From contig NW_020654289.1 of the NCBI RefSeq assembly GCF_003589595.1, positions 6,513,692-6,577,691 of the forward strand: DNA of 64,000 nt, in the 5' to 3' direction. The stretch comes from Hyposmocoma kahamanoa. Its lineage: Eukaryota; Arthropoda; Insecta; Lepidoptera; Cosmopterigidae. The notes beneath the pieces are model-generated. The model had not been told where the DNA came from. It saw nothing but the letters and a program-made list of their open reading frames with translations, and ran no database searches. Shown piece by piece: positions 33,455 through 44,900 of the stretch (its first letter is position 1; each line of letters opens with the position of its first letter). The translations under genes and the position numbers were made by a program.

Positions 33455-33765
33455 TAGTATTTTTATAATACCAATTGACGAGACGAACAAGTCGTGCGCC
33501 TGGTGGTAAGCGACACGCCTGCCCATAACAGTTGCAGTGCAGTTTTAAATCACACAGATATGAGAGGCACTGTCGCGCCCGACATCCTAAAACATAAGTT
33601 GACAAGTCCCATGTGCCTGTAATTTCACCAGCACCCTTACTCATTCAAAACCGGAACACAGTAATGGTCACATTACTGCTTGGCGGCAGAAATAGGTAAG
33701 GTGGCAGTACTTCCCTGGACGAACTCTTTCACAAGCATCTTTACTGCTACTAATTTTCAATAAAT
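33455..33765 (-). repeat. Family A copy (first of a tandem pair)
   Basis: TTTTTATAATACCAATTGAC, GTCGTGCGCCTGGTGGTAAG, through CTGCTTGGCGGCAGAAATAG to CTTTACTGCTACTAATT. Full length. Confidence 0.9.
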
Positions 33766-33811
33766 AGCCCTGAAGCTTTAAAGGAACACAAATGCCGGCA
33801 GTCTATAGCAT

Positions 33812-34113
33812 TTTTTTTATAATATCAAATGATTAGATGAAAAAGTCGTGCGCCTGATGGTAAGTTACATGTCTGTCCATAAAAGTTGCAGTGCCACTAA
33901 GAGCTTTACATCGCAAAGATCTGAGGGGCACTGCCACAGCGCCCGTTACCCTGAGATACATATAAGTTGACAAGTCCCATGTGCCTGTAATTTCACCCAT
34001 ACCCTTCAAAACGGAACACAGTAATGGTCACATTACTGCTTGGCGGCAGAAATAGGTAAGGTGGCAGTACTTCCCTGGACGACCTCTTTCACAAGGCGCT
34101 CTACTGCTACTAT
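33812..34113 (-). repeat. Family A copy (second of a tandem pair)
   Basis: TTTTTTTATAATATCAAATG, GTGCGCCTGATGGTAAGTTA, to CTCTACTGCTACTATTG. It shares with the previous copy a ~70 bp block identical at every base (33652-33723 and 34012-34083). Confidence 0.9.
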
Positions 34114-34708
34114 TGCATTCCTTTGCCGTACGACCCAAAAACCGTATAAAAAAAATCCGCGCACACTTTCACGACAAGCAGGTCCTTTTCTTAAATAGTT
34201 CAAAAACTGAATACGCCAATGCCAACTACATAAAGCGATTTATAATCTCCAAGAATCTTTTTGTGAAACGAACTCGTCAATTAGAAGTAAAGACATTTAT
34301 TTGTTTACCACAATGACACCACAAAAGACAAAAAAAAGAGAAAACGGAACAAAACACGATCAAAACATTCAAAAAAAAAAATTCAACGTAAAACATAAAT
34401 AAATAATTACGAAACAAAAACACAAACAAACACAAAACAAAAATGTACATACAAAAATTTGATAAAATTAAAATAGGAACTATTCACACAAATAATAAAA
34501 AGAACACTAAATATTGAGATACTTTGTGTGGTACCAGCCGCGGTAACAAAAGGGTCTCAAACTCAGTATTTGCTGGAAAACGCGTTCCCAGCACTGATTT
34601 TCAGTTAAGACCCTAAGTTAGGTCACGGAACAACATATGCAAGCATACTTAGGTACTTGAATATAACAGTAAAATAATTATATATATGTACATATTAAAC
34701 TGTAACAG

Positions 34709-34742
34709 ATGTGTGTGTGTGAGTGTGGGTGTGTGTGTTGTG
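34709..34742. repeat. (GT)n microsatellite
   Basis: Imperfect GT run inside the LINE 3' UTR. Confidence 0.9.
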
Positions 34743-34889
34743 TATGTTTAAATACTTCCAAATAATTTATGTATAACTATGAAAATACATTATAATAGTT
34801 AATACATATACACTTACCTACATCAAGCAACTAGTATATTATATAACAAATGTGTATAAAAAGTATAAATAAATAAGTGCTGGAAAAAG

Positions 34890-35225
34890 TTAACAGAATC
34901 CCTTTTGATTTTCCAGCAGGAGAACCTTAAGCTTGCGCTTAAAAGCATTCCTACTAGAAGTGTCACGAAGAGGAGGGGGTAGATCATTCCAGCACTTGGA
35001 TGACGTAAACCTGAAACTTCCTCTGAAAGCTGCTGTGCGGTGAGCAGGAACGATAGCCCGAACCTTGTATTTAAAACAGTTTTGAGACCAACGAAGTTTG
35101 CGATAGAAATACTCGGGTGTCTCGGTTCTCACTACACCGAACAGCAACATAGAGAGGTGTAGCATTCAAAAACGAAGTGATATGGGATCTAGGAGGCACC
35201 CGAAATCAAAAGCGTGTGCATGCGT
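34890..35225 (-). pseudogene. LINE pol C-terminal domain with in-frame stop
   Basis: Reads LVQNACTRF, stop (TGA), FRVPPRSHITSFLNATPLSM, RTETPEYFYRKLRWSQNC, then FRGSFRFTSSKCWNDLPPPL and the Lys-rich end FKRKLKVLLLENQKGFC. The SVQNxxIRFxxxxPxRSHIT and GSFRFxxxKxWNDLPPxL motifs match the pseudogene at 51346-51951 (PPRSHITPFLNTYN, GSFRFAATKYWNDL), so both belong to one LINE lineage. The stop sits where the sister copy has Cys. No catalytic core. Confidence 0.82.
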
Positions 35226-35647
35226 TCTGTACAAGTAAGCGTTCACGCTGCGTGTCTTCCTTCTACTGTTTGACATTACTTGGCTTTTCTATGTGTGTAC
35301 ATCTTATATTCAAACGGACTTAATTAATACGAAATCTGAAGGCTCGTTAACAAAATCTCCATTAACGACGTTGCGACAATCCATAAAAATGATGAACGAT
35401 TGCAAAAATTCTCAGAATTTATAAAGATTGCTACCATTTCAGAACATAATTATGCGCATAATTATCAAATATGTTCACTGTGCCGAAATAATACTACTCG
35501 ATCATTTCCGCGAATCGATTATTTCTAACTACTGGGTCGTTAAATCGAAATTTATTGAGCACTTAATTTGAGGAGGCTGTTTTTTGCATTTGTTATTGAT
35601 TTTGTTACTGCATGTTATCACTTATTAATCTTATTAAATATATTAAC

Positions 35648-35668
35648 ATATATATATATATATATAAT
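35648..35668. repeat. (AT)n microsatellite
   Basis: About ten AT units. Confidence 0.9.
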
Positions 35669-35744
35669 ACGCAAATTCAAAATGTTAATACCATAAGAAA
35701 TTACCACTGCTCTAAATTGGGCTAATATTAGTGTTGTTATCGAG

Positions 35745-35885
35745 TTCTTAACTTATCGCGATTGTCAAATGAAAGAACGATCCAGTCTTGTCCTTGGGTT
35801 TATAACGAATCCGAAACTTTGGTTTGTTTGTAAAAACAGATATGCGCGACTAAGATCCGAAAACAATACTTTATTTTCCTATTGA
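35745..35885 (+). repeat. Family D fragment
   Basis: CGAGTTCTTAACTTATCGCG, TCCGAAACTTTGGTTTGTTT, AAACAGATATGCGCGACTA, ATACTTTATTTTCCTATTG: the D tip, decayed. A CGAGTTCTTA motif appears here on the opposite side compared with other copies. Confidence 0.55.
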
Positions 35886-35889
35886 TGTA

Positions 35890-36485
35890 CATGATTGTTC
35901 TTGATTTCTTCCAGTATCTATATAGTAGTTTACGACATTTTTCTGCATCCAAACCTCTGCCGATCGTACTGTGTTAACAGTCAATTGGACCACGGAAGAA
36001 GGGACGAGAATGTGAATTCTCAAGCTCAAATCTATTTACATCGTATCTGATGTCGGCTGTGAGGTTAAGGTATCCTTGTACCGAGGCTCTAGCTAGCATC
36101 CTGTACGTGTTAGGGCACGCGCTAGGACTATTGTTTAACGAACCATGTTTTTGCGAAACAAAGATTTCATTTATTTATAAATGCTTTTAATTAGACTATT
36201 ATAATCACACACTATTTATTCACAAACTCGTCCAAATAAAGAGGTACCATACCATGATCACTGAGTATAGCATATAGCAATATAGATCTATATTTTCATT
36301 AAAATTAATTAAAAACCAAAAACAAATATGTGCAACAAGCACATACAAAAATCCGTAAGGTCCGTTGGTTCATTCCGTGGCCTAGTTAGCATAGCATCTA
36401 GCACGGTTTCACAGCAATAATTGAATGTCATGGTGAAACATTGTCACAGTGTTGCCAACCATTTTCCTTTTTTATTGGTTGCTCT
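35890..36485. other. No gene seen
   Basis: A patch at 36050-36130 (GAGGCTCTAGCTAGCATCCT) and a TTCCGTGGCCTAGTTAGC motif at 36374 may be SINE relics; not certain. Confidence 0.35.
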
Positions 36486-36487
36486 AG

Positions 36488-36742
36488 TTTTTTTTATGAT
36501 ACCATGTAACGGGATGAACAGTCACGCGCCTTGTGGTAAGCGACACGCCTGTCCGTAACAGTTGCAGTACTGCTCTGAGCTTTAAATCGCAAGGATCTGT
36601 GGATCACCGCCACTGTGCTCGTCATCCTAAGATATAAGTCGACAAGTCCCACGCAATAATGCTCACTAGCGCTTGACGGCATAGTAAGGAGGCTACTGCC
36701 TAGCATCCCTGGACAAATTCTTTCACAAAGATATTACTACTT
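36488..36742 (-). repeat. Family A copy with internal deletion
   Basis: TTTATGATACCATGTAACGG, GACACGCCTGTCCGTAACAG, GATATAAGTCGACAAGTCCC, then a jump to CACGCAATAATGCTCA (the TGCCTGTAATTTCACC block is missing). Confidence 0.82.
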
Positions 36743-36744
36743 TC

Positions 36745-39570
36745 AGTATTTCGTGCTTAAAAAAAGATTTTCGATTTTTTTTTTTTTGTTTAATCACAAT
36801 TAGCAAACATAGACAACCAAATCGAGCAGGCTAGACACGTTATATGAGTCGATTAAAATTCAAAAAATATTTATTCAAATTTCAACATACACGTGTTGTA
36901 ATTGCCCGAAACAGGACAATTATAATGATATACTAGAACTCCAAGATCATTTGACGTTATTTAAATTTATACGCCGCCTTTACAAAGTCGCCCGACCATG
37001 TAAAAAACATTTGCATACGATCAAATTCTTTGGTTATCGAACATCTTAATACATGAATTCCTAAGAATTGTCATTTGAAATTTTTGAAGCACGTTATTAG
37101 AGGACATAAATTCTAATACTACTTTGTAATTCCGTTTGATATTGATGAAAGAATAGTAGATGAGAAATTTGGATTTCATTAGGAATGTGACAAAGACGAA
37201 TTAATGTGTTGTTCATTCAAAGTATATAATAGGGCTTTCAGTTTCCCCTGGAAAAAAATTGGGACTCGGTGCGGTCTCGAAAATCTCGGATAAAACAAGA
37301 CTTTTGAGAATATTTCGTACGTACGTTTCCATGCTTATAAACTACGCATTTTAGCGGTCAAATATGATATTTAAATTTTTTGTTCTTTATGAACTCAAAT
37401 TACAAAATCATAAATTAATTCTAAAATTTTTTTCATTTTTATGGTGAGCATGTAAGAAACAAAGGATGTTTAATTTTTTATTTATTTAATAATTATAAAA
37501 ACATTAACACGATTTTATTTTACACTCTTAAACCTAAACAGATTTGTACGAGTGTTGCAACTCCTCAATCATATGTAACATATAAAATGATGTAGTTTCA
37601 GATACAGAGGACTTGATTTTATTATTCACTGAGTAACTATACTAAGCTCCATTTTCAATTGATGCTATATCCATGTATGTAACCAGAATAAAAATGAGTC
37701 TTGGTTTAGTGGATTTTTTAATACTGTTTAGATGACGACTTAAGTTTCAAAAGTCTCAATATTCCCGAGACCGAAAACATTAGCATCGATTCTCAAAAAT
37801 GTCAAAATTAGTTTATATAAAATAGTTAGTAAGAAACACGAAACCCAAAAAAAAATTATCAGGGTCACGTTCGGCGTGGTCTTCTGGCAGAGAAGATCCT
37901 AACCCTACCATCGCTGAACATTTATGAGGCGAATGTTTTTGTTAAACAAAATCGGCAATTTTAATTTAGTAAAAACAAGATATGCTAGATTTACAAGGAA
38001 TATGGCCCAAATAACGCCCTAATTTAGAAATTTACAATATAACAGACTTCATTATTAACATCTACATTTATTTCCAAATTACCGGATGATGATAAAGAAC
38101 TAAATTATGTACCACTTAAAATGAAATTGCATAACTTATTGATTACTTAATGCTACTGCAAAGGCAAGGTTGGCCTAAAAGTCCGTGCAGTTTTTGCCAC
38201 TAGCTAACTTTAAAAAATATACAGTTTTTTCTTCTTACTGTTACATTTTGTCTATGGTTTAAAAAAAAAAAAAAAAAAACATTTAAGCGCGCATTTTGAG
38301 AAAAGCGTGAAAATTATAAATTCATGAAAAACGCTTTGAATGGTGAATCGTGTAGTTGTCGTATTTCATTATGGTTATGCCAAACCACACTTGATATGCA
38401 TAAAAAATCAACTACAACACACGTTAATATGTCACATTTGGTACCACTAAAGTACATGTTCTTTTACTACGGTATGATTTCTTTTTATTTTCTCTATATT
38501 TCGGAACGGTTACACTCTCCATGGCAAAAACTTCAATATACTAGTACATTGATATCGTTGCTCCAGTTCACAATTACTAACTTAATCTATCTGCAAGATT
38601 TACGATCCCGCTTTACATTGAAACTGTTTATATCAGTTCAGTCCCAACGATACAAATAGAGCGATCGAGTAATATCTCTATTTTTACTTGTGTTACCTAC
38701 TATTTTGTAGAATTTTATTTCTCTAATTGATGACATTATTGTTCTTCCCACGTTATACTATTTACCTGCCATCATGTCCCGTGACACACTTAAATTTACT
38801 TGAAAACTGTGGGACTTTGTAAAATTAATATGTTTTATCGCGTTGCCGCTTGTTTAGTTCTTTGGAGCTCTGCCAAACATTTTATTGCCATAATTTTTTA
38901 GACTAGAACCCTGAGCGTGTAAGAAAGGTTTTGGGGGAAGGACCAAGTTATATTGGAGACTAGTCAAGTAAGATCTTACGATATTTGACATTGCGGACAC
39001 GTGTTGATGGACATTGTCTATTACTTTATGGAGCTAGCGGAGATGAAAAGAAATATATTGGGCAAAACGGTGCGATATAGAAACAGGAAGTTTATCAAAC
39101 GCTCATTACTAACACAAAATGTTGTTCCCATTTCCCGTCATTTCGTAGAAAGTGTAGATTGTTTGGTTTATATTGCCGCGTTTACTCAGGTAAATTAGGA
39201 ACATTGAATTTAATACATTATGTCTTTGCATACAGTGTGAATTTGCGGCATGTAGTAGTAATATCCGAATAAAAATTTTAACGGAAATACCCAAAAAGTA
39301 ATTTGAATTTATTTTTATTCGAAATTATTTATCACTTCTCATGCTTTAAAAGTACGTCAATATAAACTTATAGAGGGAGCAAAGCACATTATTTAATCCA
39401 TGCGGTGCAGAAAGTACCTAGTTTTTTTATTTACAGACAAACTCAAACAGCCAGTACTTGCTCTAGTTTGTGCCAATAAGTGAAACAATATAATAACAAC
39501 TCAAAAAGCACTTAATTCAACAAAAAAAAGTGCTTGTATGTGTGGACCATTATCCATTATTATCATATTT
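36745..39570. other. 2.8 kb without assignable genes
   Basis: AT-rich. Near 38160 AAGGTTGGCCTAAAAGTCCG resembles a mariner terminus, but no matching opposite end or transposase was found. An A18 run lies at 38262-38279. The open frame 38324-38659 (111 codons) is Ser/Thr/Leu-rich with no known motif and is probably chance. Near 37870 a GTCACGTTCGGCGTGGTCTT patch may be an old LINE scrap. Confidence 0.4.
38262..38279. repeat. Poly(A) run
   Basis: About 18 consecutive A residues. Confidence 0.9.
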
Positions 39571-39571
39571 A

Positions 39572-40020
39572 GTAGCAGTAGAACTCCTTGTGAAAGAGTC
39601 CATCCAGGAAAGTACTGCCACCTGACCAATTTCTGCTACCAAGCAGTAATATCAGCATTACCGTATTCCGGTTTTGAAGGATGATGGGGCTGGTGAAATT
39701 ACAGGCGCATGAGGCTTGTCAACGTGTGTCTCAGGGTGTCAAGCGCAGTGGCAATGTTCCCTTATCTTTGCGACTTTTAAAGTCTATTATATTACATTGT
39801 ATGGCCTACATTTATTTCTCTCGTGAGTTTGGGTGTAATTTGTGGTTGTCTATGTGTGTGTCCATGGTACCCGCGACACAGGGTTTCCCTAGTGCGGCTA
39901 TGTTGAGTGTGTGCGTGTGCGTTAAAAAAGCTCTGAGTGCTACTGCAACTGTTATGGACAGGCGTGTAGCTATCAGACACACGACTTGGTCGTCCCGTCA
40001 CTTGATATTACATAAAAAAA
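39572..40020 (+). repeat. Family A copy split by a SINE B insertion
   Basis: Left part from TAGTAGCAGTAGAACTCCTT to ATCTTTGCGACTTTTAAAG (about 39785); right part from GCTCTGAGTGCTACTGCAAC (39929) to CACTTGATATTACATAAAAA. The two join exactly as an uninterrupted family A unit. Confidence 0.9.
39788..39928 (+). repeat. SINE B, 5'-truncated, nested in family A
   Basis: TTGTATGGCCTACATTTATT, TGTAATTTGTGGTTGTCTAT, CGACACAGGGTTTCCCTAGT, ending GCGTGTGCGTTAAAAAA. The tRNA-like head is missing. TTAAAG at the left junction and the TTAAAAAAG end may hold a short duplication. Confidence 0.88.
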
Positions 40021-40021
40021 A

Positions 40022-40495
40022 CCATTTTCATTACGAAAACATTACGTTCTAAGATGCGCTAAGTTTTAGTCCCATGCCTTTGCCGCATAGACGGTGGCGC
40101 CGTATTATTTTCCCGCGTTACTGCGTTTGAGTATGGACCATTTTAGTGACGCGACGTAGCACTTAAATCGTTCGAAAGACGCTCATGATTTCCAAAGAAC
40201 GCTAATCATAACGCTTTGTTACGTTTGTTGAATCTGTGGCCAGTAAAAAAAAACTTCGAAAATTTCAGAATTTTATGTTCGTGATTTTGTTGTAGAGCGT
40301 AACCGTTTGAAATATTTGTTTCACTTCTCATGTTCTAAAAGTTCATATTTATGCGGGGTATAGGCTGGATAAAATAGGATTTTATGCTCTAGTGCATAAA
40401 ATAAAATAAAAACATCACATTAAATATGTCTATTTGTTGTAATTTTACATTCATTTTTAATTAAATAATCGTTTATTTGTAATATTGCTTTTTAA
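40022..40495. other. No gene seen
   Basis: Contains TAGGATTTTATGCTCTAGTG and ATAAAATAAAATAAAAAC, probably the outer part of the structured repeat that follows. Confidence 0.4.
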
Positions 40496-40497
40496 GT

Positions 40498-40780
40498 TCC
40501 CCGCAATCGAAGTGAAAAGCAGAGTGTATAAATCGTTCATAAAACCCATTTTACCCTCGACTTAAGTATCCACTCTCCCCAGGCTCGGGTGGATATACTT
40601 GTCTCGGGTGAAACGACGCGTTTTATGCACTTGTTGTACAATCTACTATTTTTCGCGCAAAATCGAATTGAAAAGTAAAGTTCCTCAAGACTAAAATCCA
40701 ATATAAACCCTCGGAGTAAATAGACACCCTCGCTAAAGCTCGGGTAGCTAACCGCCTCGGGTATACGTTGGCTCGTTAAA
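40498..40780 (+). repeat. Two diverged tandem units with internal palindromes
   Basis: Unit 1 (about 40498-40630) and unit 2 (about 40658-40780) share, in order, CGCAATCGAAGTGAAAAGCA / CAAAATCGAATTGAAAAGTA, then an ACCCTCG block, then GGCTCGGGT / AGCTCGGGTAGCT, then CTCGGGT. In unit 1 AAGTATCCAC pairs with GTGGATATACTT and CCCTCGA faces CTCGGGT, forming a palindrome. No coding capacity. Confidence 0.65.
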
Positions 40781-40789
40781 AAATATACT

Positions 40790-41900
40790 TTTTTTTTTCA
40801 TTTATTCAAAACTATGTTAAGTTTTATCGTTATTAATAATATATTCGCCCGTGTTGTCTATAGCACCACAATTTTGTGTTCTTCGCAATATAACATGTTC
40901 CTCTACACGCACCTTATCAAGTAATCGATACTCGTCATCCGATTCTCTGATCAACCAAAATATTATCAACCGGTCGTTCGACATTCCCTGCGAATGATAA
41001 CATAATAACATCTCCAGTTCTGCTAAAACAAACCATCGGCCGCTGTCGCTGAACGTGTAATTATTGCTCGATAATGTCCCACGACGCGTTTACGGCCAAT
41101 ATAGGGTTACCATCTGCAGGTACTAAAACGATATACACCTCAATTATCCTTTCAACATAATGTTCAATTTATAGCGTTACATCACGTCACACATTGATTG
41201 GTAGGTCAATGACGTCACACCCCAAAAAGTATTGTGGCGCAAAATTATGAGGATGAGTGCCGCAGATCTTCTGCCTTTTACTATGTTGTCCGTATACATC
41301 AAATATATAACCAGAAATAGAGACGAAATAAGGGCCATCCATCCCTGGCAAGTCATCTTTCTTCTTTCGTTTGCGCTGAAATCACAAATTTAGAAAACTG
41401 AAATAGTACAGCGGCAACAACTGTATTCCAAAAATAGTCTATATTTATTGTAATAAAGGTAATATCCCTAACAATGGGGGCTGTTCTATTCTGTAGTGTG
41501 GGAAAAACTTTAAAACATCTAATTACAAGACAAGCTGAATCACATTCATCGGTAATTAAATATTAATATGTAATTTTGCAATTTTCTTCCATTATAAAGA
41601 AGCATAATAAAGCAAAGCAAAGCTCAAGTTAAACTGGTCGATTGGAAGTGAAACAATTGACGACACCCAACAATTATATCGAATTCGGGCTGGCCAATCG
41701 GAGCGCAGTTTGATTTGGCAGAATAGTTTTCAAACAAATTAAATGACATTTCGTCTCCGTTTCATATATCAACATTTACCTCAATGTCATTAGGCACTGT
41801 GCTATGTATACCACGACAGGCTTTATAAGCTGCTTGCTGGTATAGTGTTCTGACTTCAACATTCAAACCTAATGCATAAGCTTATTATATAATATGACTT
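40790..41900. other. No gene seen
   Basis: AT-rich. GATTGGTAGGTCAATGACGT near 41198 resembles a short palindromic MITE edge. Confidence 0.4.
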
Positions 41901-41904
41901 AGTG

Positions 41905-42207
41905 TTTTTTATGATACTAAGTGACGGAAGGAGCAAGTCCTGCGCCTGGTGGTAAGTGACACGCCTATCTATAACAGTGGCAATGCCGCTCAGATCTTTA
42001 AATCGCAAAGATCTGGGGGGCATAGCACTGCACCCATCACCCTGAGATATAAGTTGACAAGTCTCATATGCCTGTAATTTCACCAACGCCCTTACCCTTC
42101 AAAACTGGAACGCACTAATGCTCATATTACTGCTTGGTGGCAGTACTGAGTATGGTGGAAGTACTTCCCTGGAAGAACTCTTTCACAAGGAACTCTACAG
42201 TTTCTTA
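41905..42207 (-). repeat. Family A copy, full length
   Basis: TTTTTTATGATACTAAGTGA, GCGCCTGGTGGTAAGTGACA, CACCCTGAGATATAAGTTGA, to TTCACAAGGAACTCTACAG. Confidence 0.9.
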
Positions 42208-42307
42208 TTATTGGTGCAAAGATAGAACAAAGACAGAAAAATGCCTTTGATAATACCGGAGATCATCATCAGTCGGTTCGAAGGAATTTTCTTTGTTCTA
42301 TCTAATG

Positions 42308-42955
42308 TTTTAATAGCAGTTGTGCCGCCTAGCAGTAATACGAGCATTACTAGACTAGGTAAGACGTGCTGGTGTGACGGTGTGACCTCCTTACATCGTC
42401 ATCCCACCTTTTTGTATCGTTTCTCTCCATTCGTATCGTTTTTTTCTTCTACTCGTATTTAAATTCAAAATTTTGAATTGTTCCATTTTACCTCGCATTC
42501 TGATTTTGTTTTCTTCCATCGTCACTCCCTGCCCGATCTCGGAACACATTTCTCGTTTTTTTTAACCATTTTACAAATTACCAAAAATTTATTGTGATAT
42601 AAACATTTAAAACATCACAAAAAAAACTTTAAAATATTTTTTATAAAACCACATTTATTTCCACTTAAACTACCAAACTCACTAAGCAAGATCTGCGGTC
42701 TACAGAACATTCCAAGCGGTACCAGCAGCGGCACACGCTTTCACTAATGTGAAATGTGGATTGCAATCTACATTACAATCCACCAGAACTCCACCAACGC
42801 CACCAGCATCAGCCCCTCTTGACTGGTAATATTACAGGCACATGAGACTTGTCAACTTACGTCTTAGGATAACGGGCGCAGTGACAGTATCTCTCACACC
42901 ACCACCAAGCGCACGACTTACTCGTCCCGCCACTTGGTATTGTTAATAAAGATGT
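42308..42955 (+). repeat. Family A copy split by a ~480 bp segment
   Basis: Left piece TAGCAGTTGTGCCGCCTAGC to GAGCATTACT (42308-42346); right piece GGTAATATTACAGGCACATG to GCCACTTGGTATTGTTAATAA (42825-42955). The pieces are adjacent in the consensus, so 42347-42824 is an insertion that includes a family H copy. The right piece also has a small internal deletion. Confidence 0.72.
42350..42500 (-). pseudogene. Family H copy inside split family A
   Basis: The minus strand reads KRWDDDVRRSHRH, with the preceding ACAATTCAAAATTTTG block, as at 12045-12180. RTE-like C-terminal tail, non-functional. A second inverted motif, TGGATTG...CAATCCA, lies further along at 42755-42785. Confidence 0.6.
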
Positions 42956-42956
42956 A

Positions 42957-43540
42957 GATTATTCTTAAAGATCCTGCAAGTATTACAACTATTTAGTACA
43001 GGAGCACTTCACGAACTACGTTCATTTTCATGGCAATACTGTCTAGACTATAACTTGTCATGACGTGTCTGTTACTCATAAACTAGTCTAAATTATTTTA
43101 TATCTTGGCGCCAACGATACACGTGCATTAAGGGATAATTAATTATGACTCGAAATCAAATTATCACATTGTCAAACGTATTTAATATCTTTTTGGCAAC
43201 ATCATCGCTATACGCAAAGTTTTCTCCACATGTTGTCTCTATGATATGTGGTAATGGCTGAAATGAATAATGTGAAATGTTTCAAACTCATTATTTTGTA
43301 GCATCAAGGTCATTTCTTGTTTACTTCCTGGAATTGAAGTGACTACTTTCTAATTGACACTGTAAACATTAGTTTCAAGTGCAAAACAAAAGTATTCGTC
43401 TTAATTACTTAATTTTTTACGTCAGAGTTCTCCTAGTATCAATAAATGTCCTTTGCTAGTATGTATAATAAAATAGTGCTAATCCGATATCGGAATAGGC
43501 AGTGTATTTACCTAAATTTCAAGTAATGGAGAGGATAATA
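42957..43540. other. No gene seen
   Basis: AT-rich, no recognised repeat. Confidence 0.45.
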
Positions 43541-43620
43541 CCTCTCTCGAAAATTTGATTAAAATTAAACACCAGTGTAAAGATTTTTATTCAAAACTAA
43601 ATGCTCATTTGGCCTCCATC

Positions 43621-43880
43621 TTACCGGATGGAAAGAGACGATGGAGCATATACACCGAAATAATGCCTTTTCACTCTCGCCTTGAAAAGGTCCAACTTAT
43701 ACCGTTCAGGAAACAGATACGCAAGCAGGGAATTCTACTTCATAGCCCTTGCCTGTTACTTACTTATCGGTATTCTACAGCTTCTACAAGATGTAACACG
43801 GAGAATGTGTGAAGGAATTGCGCTATTTAATTCCGCCTTCCCCTTTCCATCATCGGGGGACTAGAAGTAGACTTGTACAA
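43621..43880 (-). pseudogene. Family J LINE C-terminal fragment
   Basis: The minus strand reads NSLLAYLFPERYKLDLFKAR then VKRHYFGVYAPSSLSIR and a stop at 43621-43623. Matches the fragment at 181-277 peptide for peptide. Two in-frame stops lie upstream of NSLLAY. Plus-strand frames of 60-85 codons in the same DNA are shadows. Confidence 0.65.
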
Positions 43881-43904
43881 ACCAGAGTTGTACAAATTCC
43901 AAGG

Positions 43905-44052
43905 ATTCACTACTGAGGTATCCTCTTTCCAACGAAAAAGAATCATCGAAATTGATTTACAAATCTCGGAGTAATCGTGTAACACATACACAAAAAAATA
44001 CAGTCGAATTGAGAACTTCCTCCTTTTTTGAAGTCGGTTAAAAATATAATAT
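43905..44052 (+). repeat. Family E copy, 5'-truncated
   Basis: ATCCTCTTTCCAACGAAAAA, TAACACATACACAAAAAAAT, end TCCTCCTTTTTTGAAGTCGG followed by TTAAAAATATA. Confidence 0.75.
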
Positions 44053-44199
44053 TACTTAGATTTCTGAAGCCGGTATTATCCAGTCTATATATATTACTTC
44101 ATTGACGTTTTGGTAAATATACCATTCCTGTTCCGATCTCTGGCGATAAATATCACCATGAATTCATAATATTCTTGGAAATGAAAAATATTTTTCGGA

Positions 44200-44340
44200 A
44201 CTGGCTCGCGTATGTGTGGTATGTGTGACTGAAATGGTCACACAGTCTCTGGGACCTGTAATGGCCCAAGGCATTGGACTGTGCGAAGAAACAAATATAC
44301 GTGACTTATATCCGAAAAAAAAATATAATATAAATATTTC
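44200..44340 (+). repeat. Family D fragment
   Basis: ACTGAAATGGTCACACAGTC, GGGACCTGTAATGGCCCAAG, AACAAATATACGTGACTTAT, ATCCGAAAAAAAAATA. Confidence 0.6.
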
Positions 44341-44479
44341 ATTTTCAGTGTATGCTAAAGCCTAAGAACTCAACATAGTATTTTTGTTAAACTTTTTTTT
44401 AATTATAGCTTTAGTGTGTGTGTAAACAAGACTAGCATAGTTAAACTTACCAATACCATACATAAAAATACGAATTATA

Positions 44480-44640
44480 ATAATTGTTATTTTTTATAGG
44501 AAATGAAAATCACCGTGACCATGAAACGTTGGTTAGTTTGAAATAAAAAACAAAAAACAAATGTACGCGATTTACATCCGTAAAAACAATTCCATTTCCT
44601 ATGTGTAACAATCGCGAAAACCTAAGAACTCGTTGCGTTA
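44480..44640 (+). repeat. Family D copy with internal deletion
   Basis: Begins TATAGGAAATGAAAATCACC, jumps to GTGACCATGAAACGTTGGTT, then AATGTACGCGATTTACATCC, ACAATTCCATTTCCTATG and the terminal TAACAATCGCGAAAACCTAA with GAACTCG. Both tips face inward as in the 2578 element, but the middle is shortened. Confidence 0.65.
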
Positions 44641-44900
44641 TGACGCTGCGTTATACTACATATAAATTAGAATGACATGCGACATGGTGCGTTGAAACAG
44701 CGCGCTATCGCAAATTTGAAATTAACTTCCATTCCATTCCCCAGCGATGAAATTGATAAAAAAACAATGATTTCCGAAGCGTATTCATTGCCCGTTAAAT
44801 GATTTGTGACGTTGTGAAAACGACTGTAGAAAACACGAAGTATGTTTTTCTACTATGTAGGTACAGTCATGTGGTCTGTGGTACAGCCAATGCTCTAAGT

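Larger units (their letters stand above)
34285..35225 (-). mobile_element. 5'-truncated Jockey/CR1-like LINE
   Basis: Minus strand: pol C-terminal coding (35225-34890), then a long T-rich 3' UTR (34889-34300) ending near GGTAAACAAATAAATGTC followed by TTTACTTC. The end structure matches other LINE 3' ends in the window. A GT-rich microsatellite and the TATAAATAAATAAG stretch lie inside the UTR. Confidence 0.75.

Noticed and set aside
34530..34560. CCAGCCGCGGTAAC, similar to the universal small-subunit rRNA primer site
   Set aside because: Only the short core matches; the flanks are not rRNA and the site lies in a LINE 3' UTR. Coincidence.
38155..38240. AAGGTTGGCCTAAAAGTCCG as a mariner terminus
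   Set aside because: No matching inverted end and no transposase in the following 2 kb.
38324..38659. 111-codon frame as a gene
   Set aside because: No conserved motif, AT-driven composition, follows a poly(A) run; likely chance.
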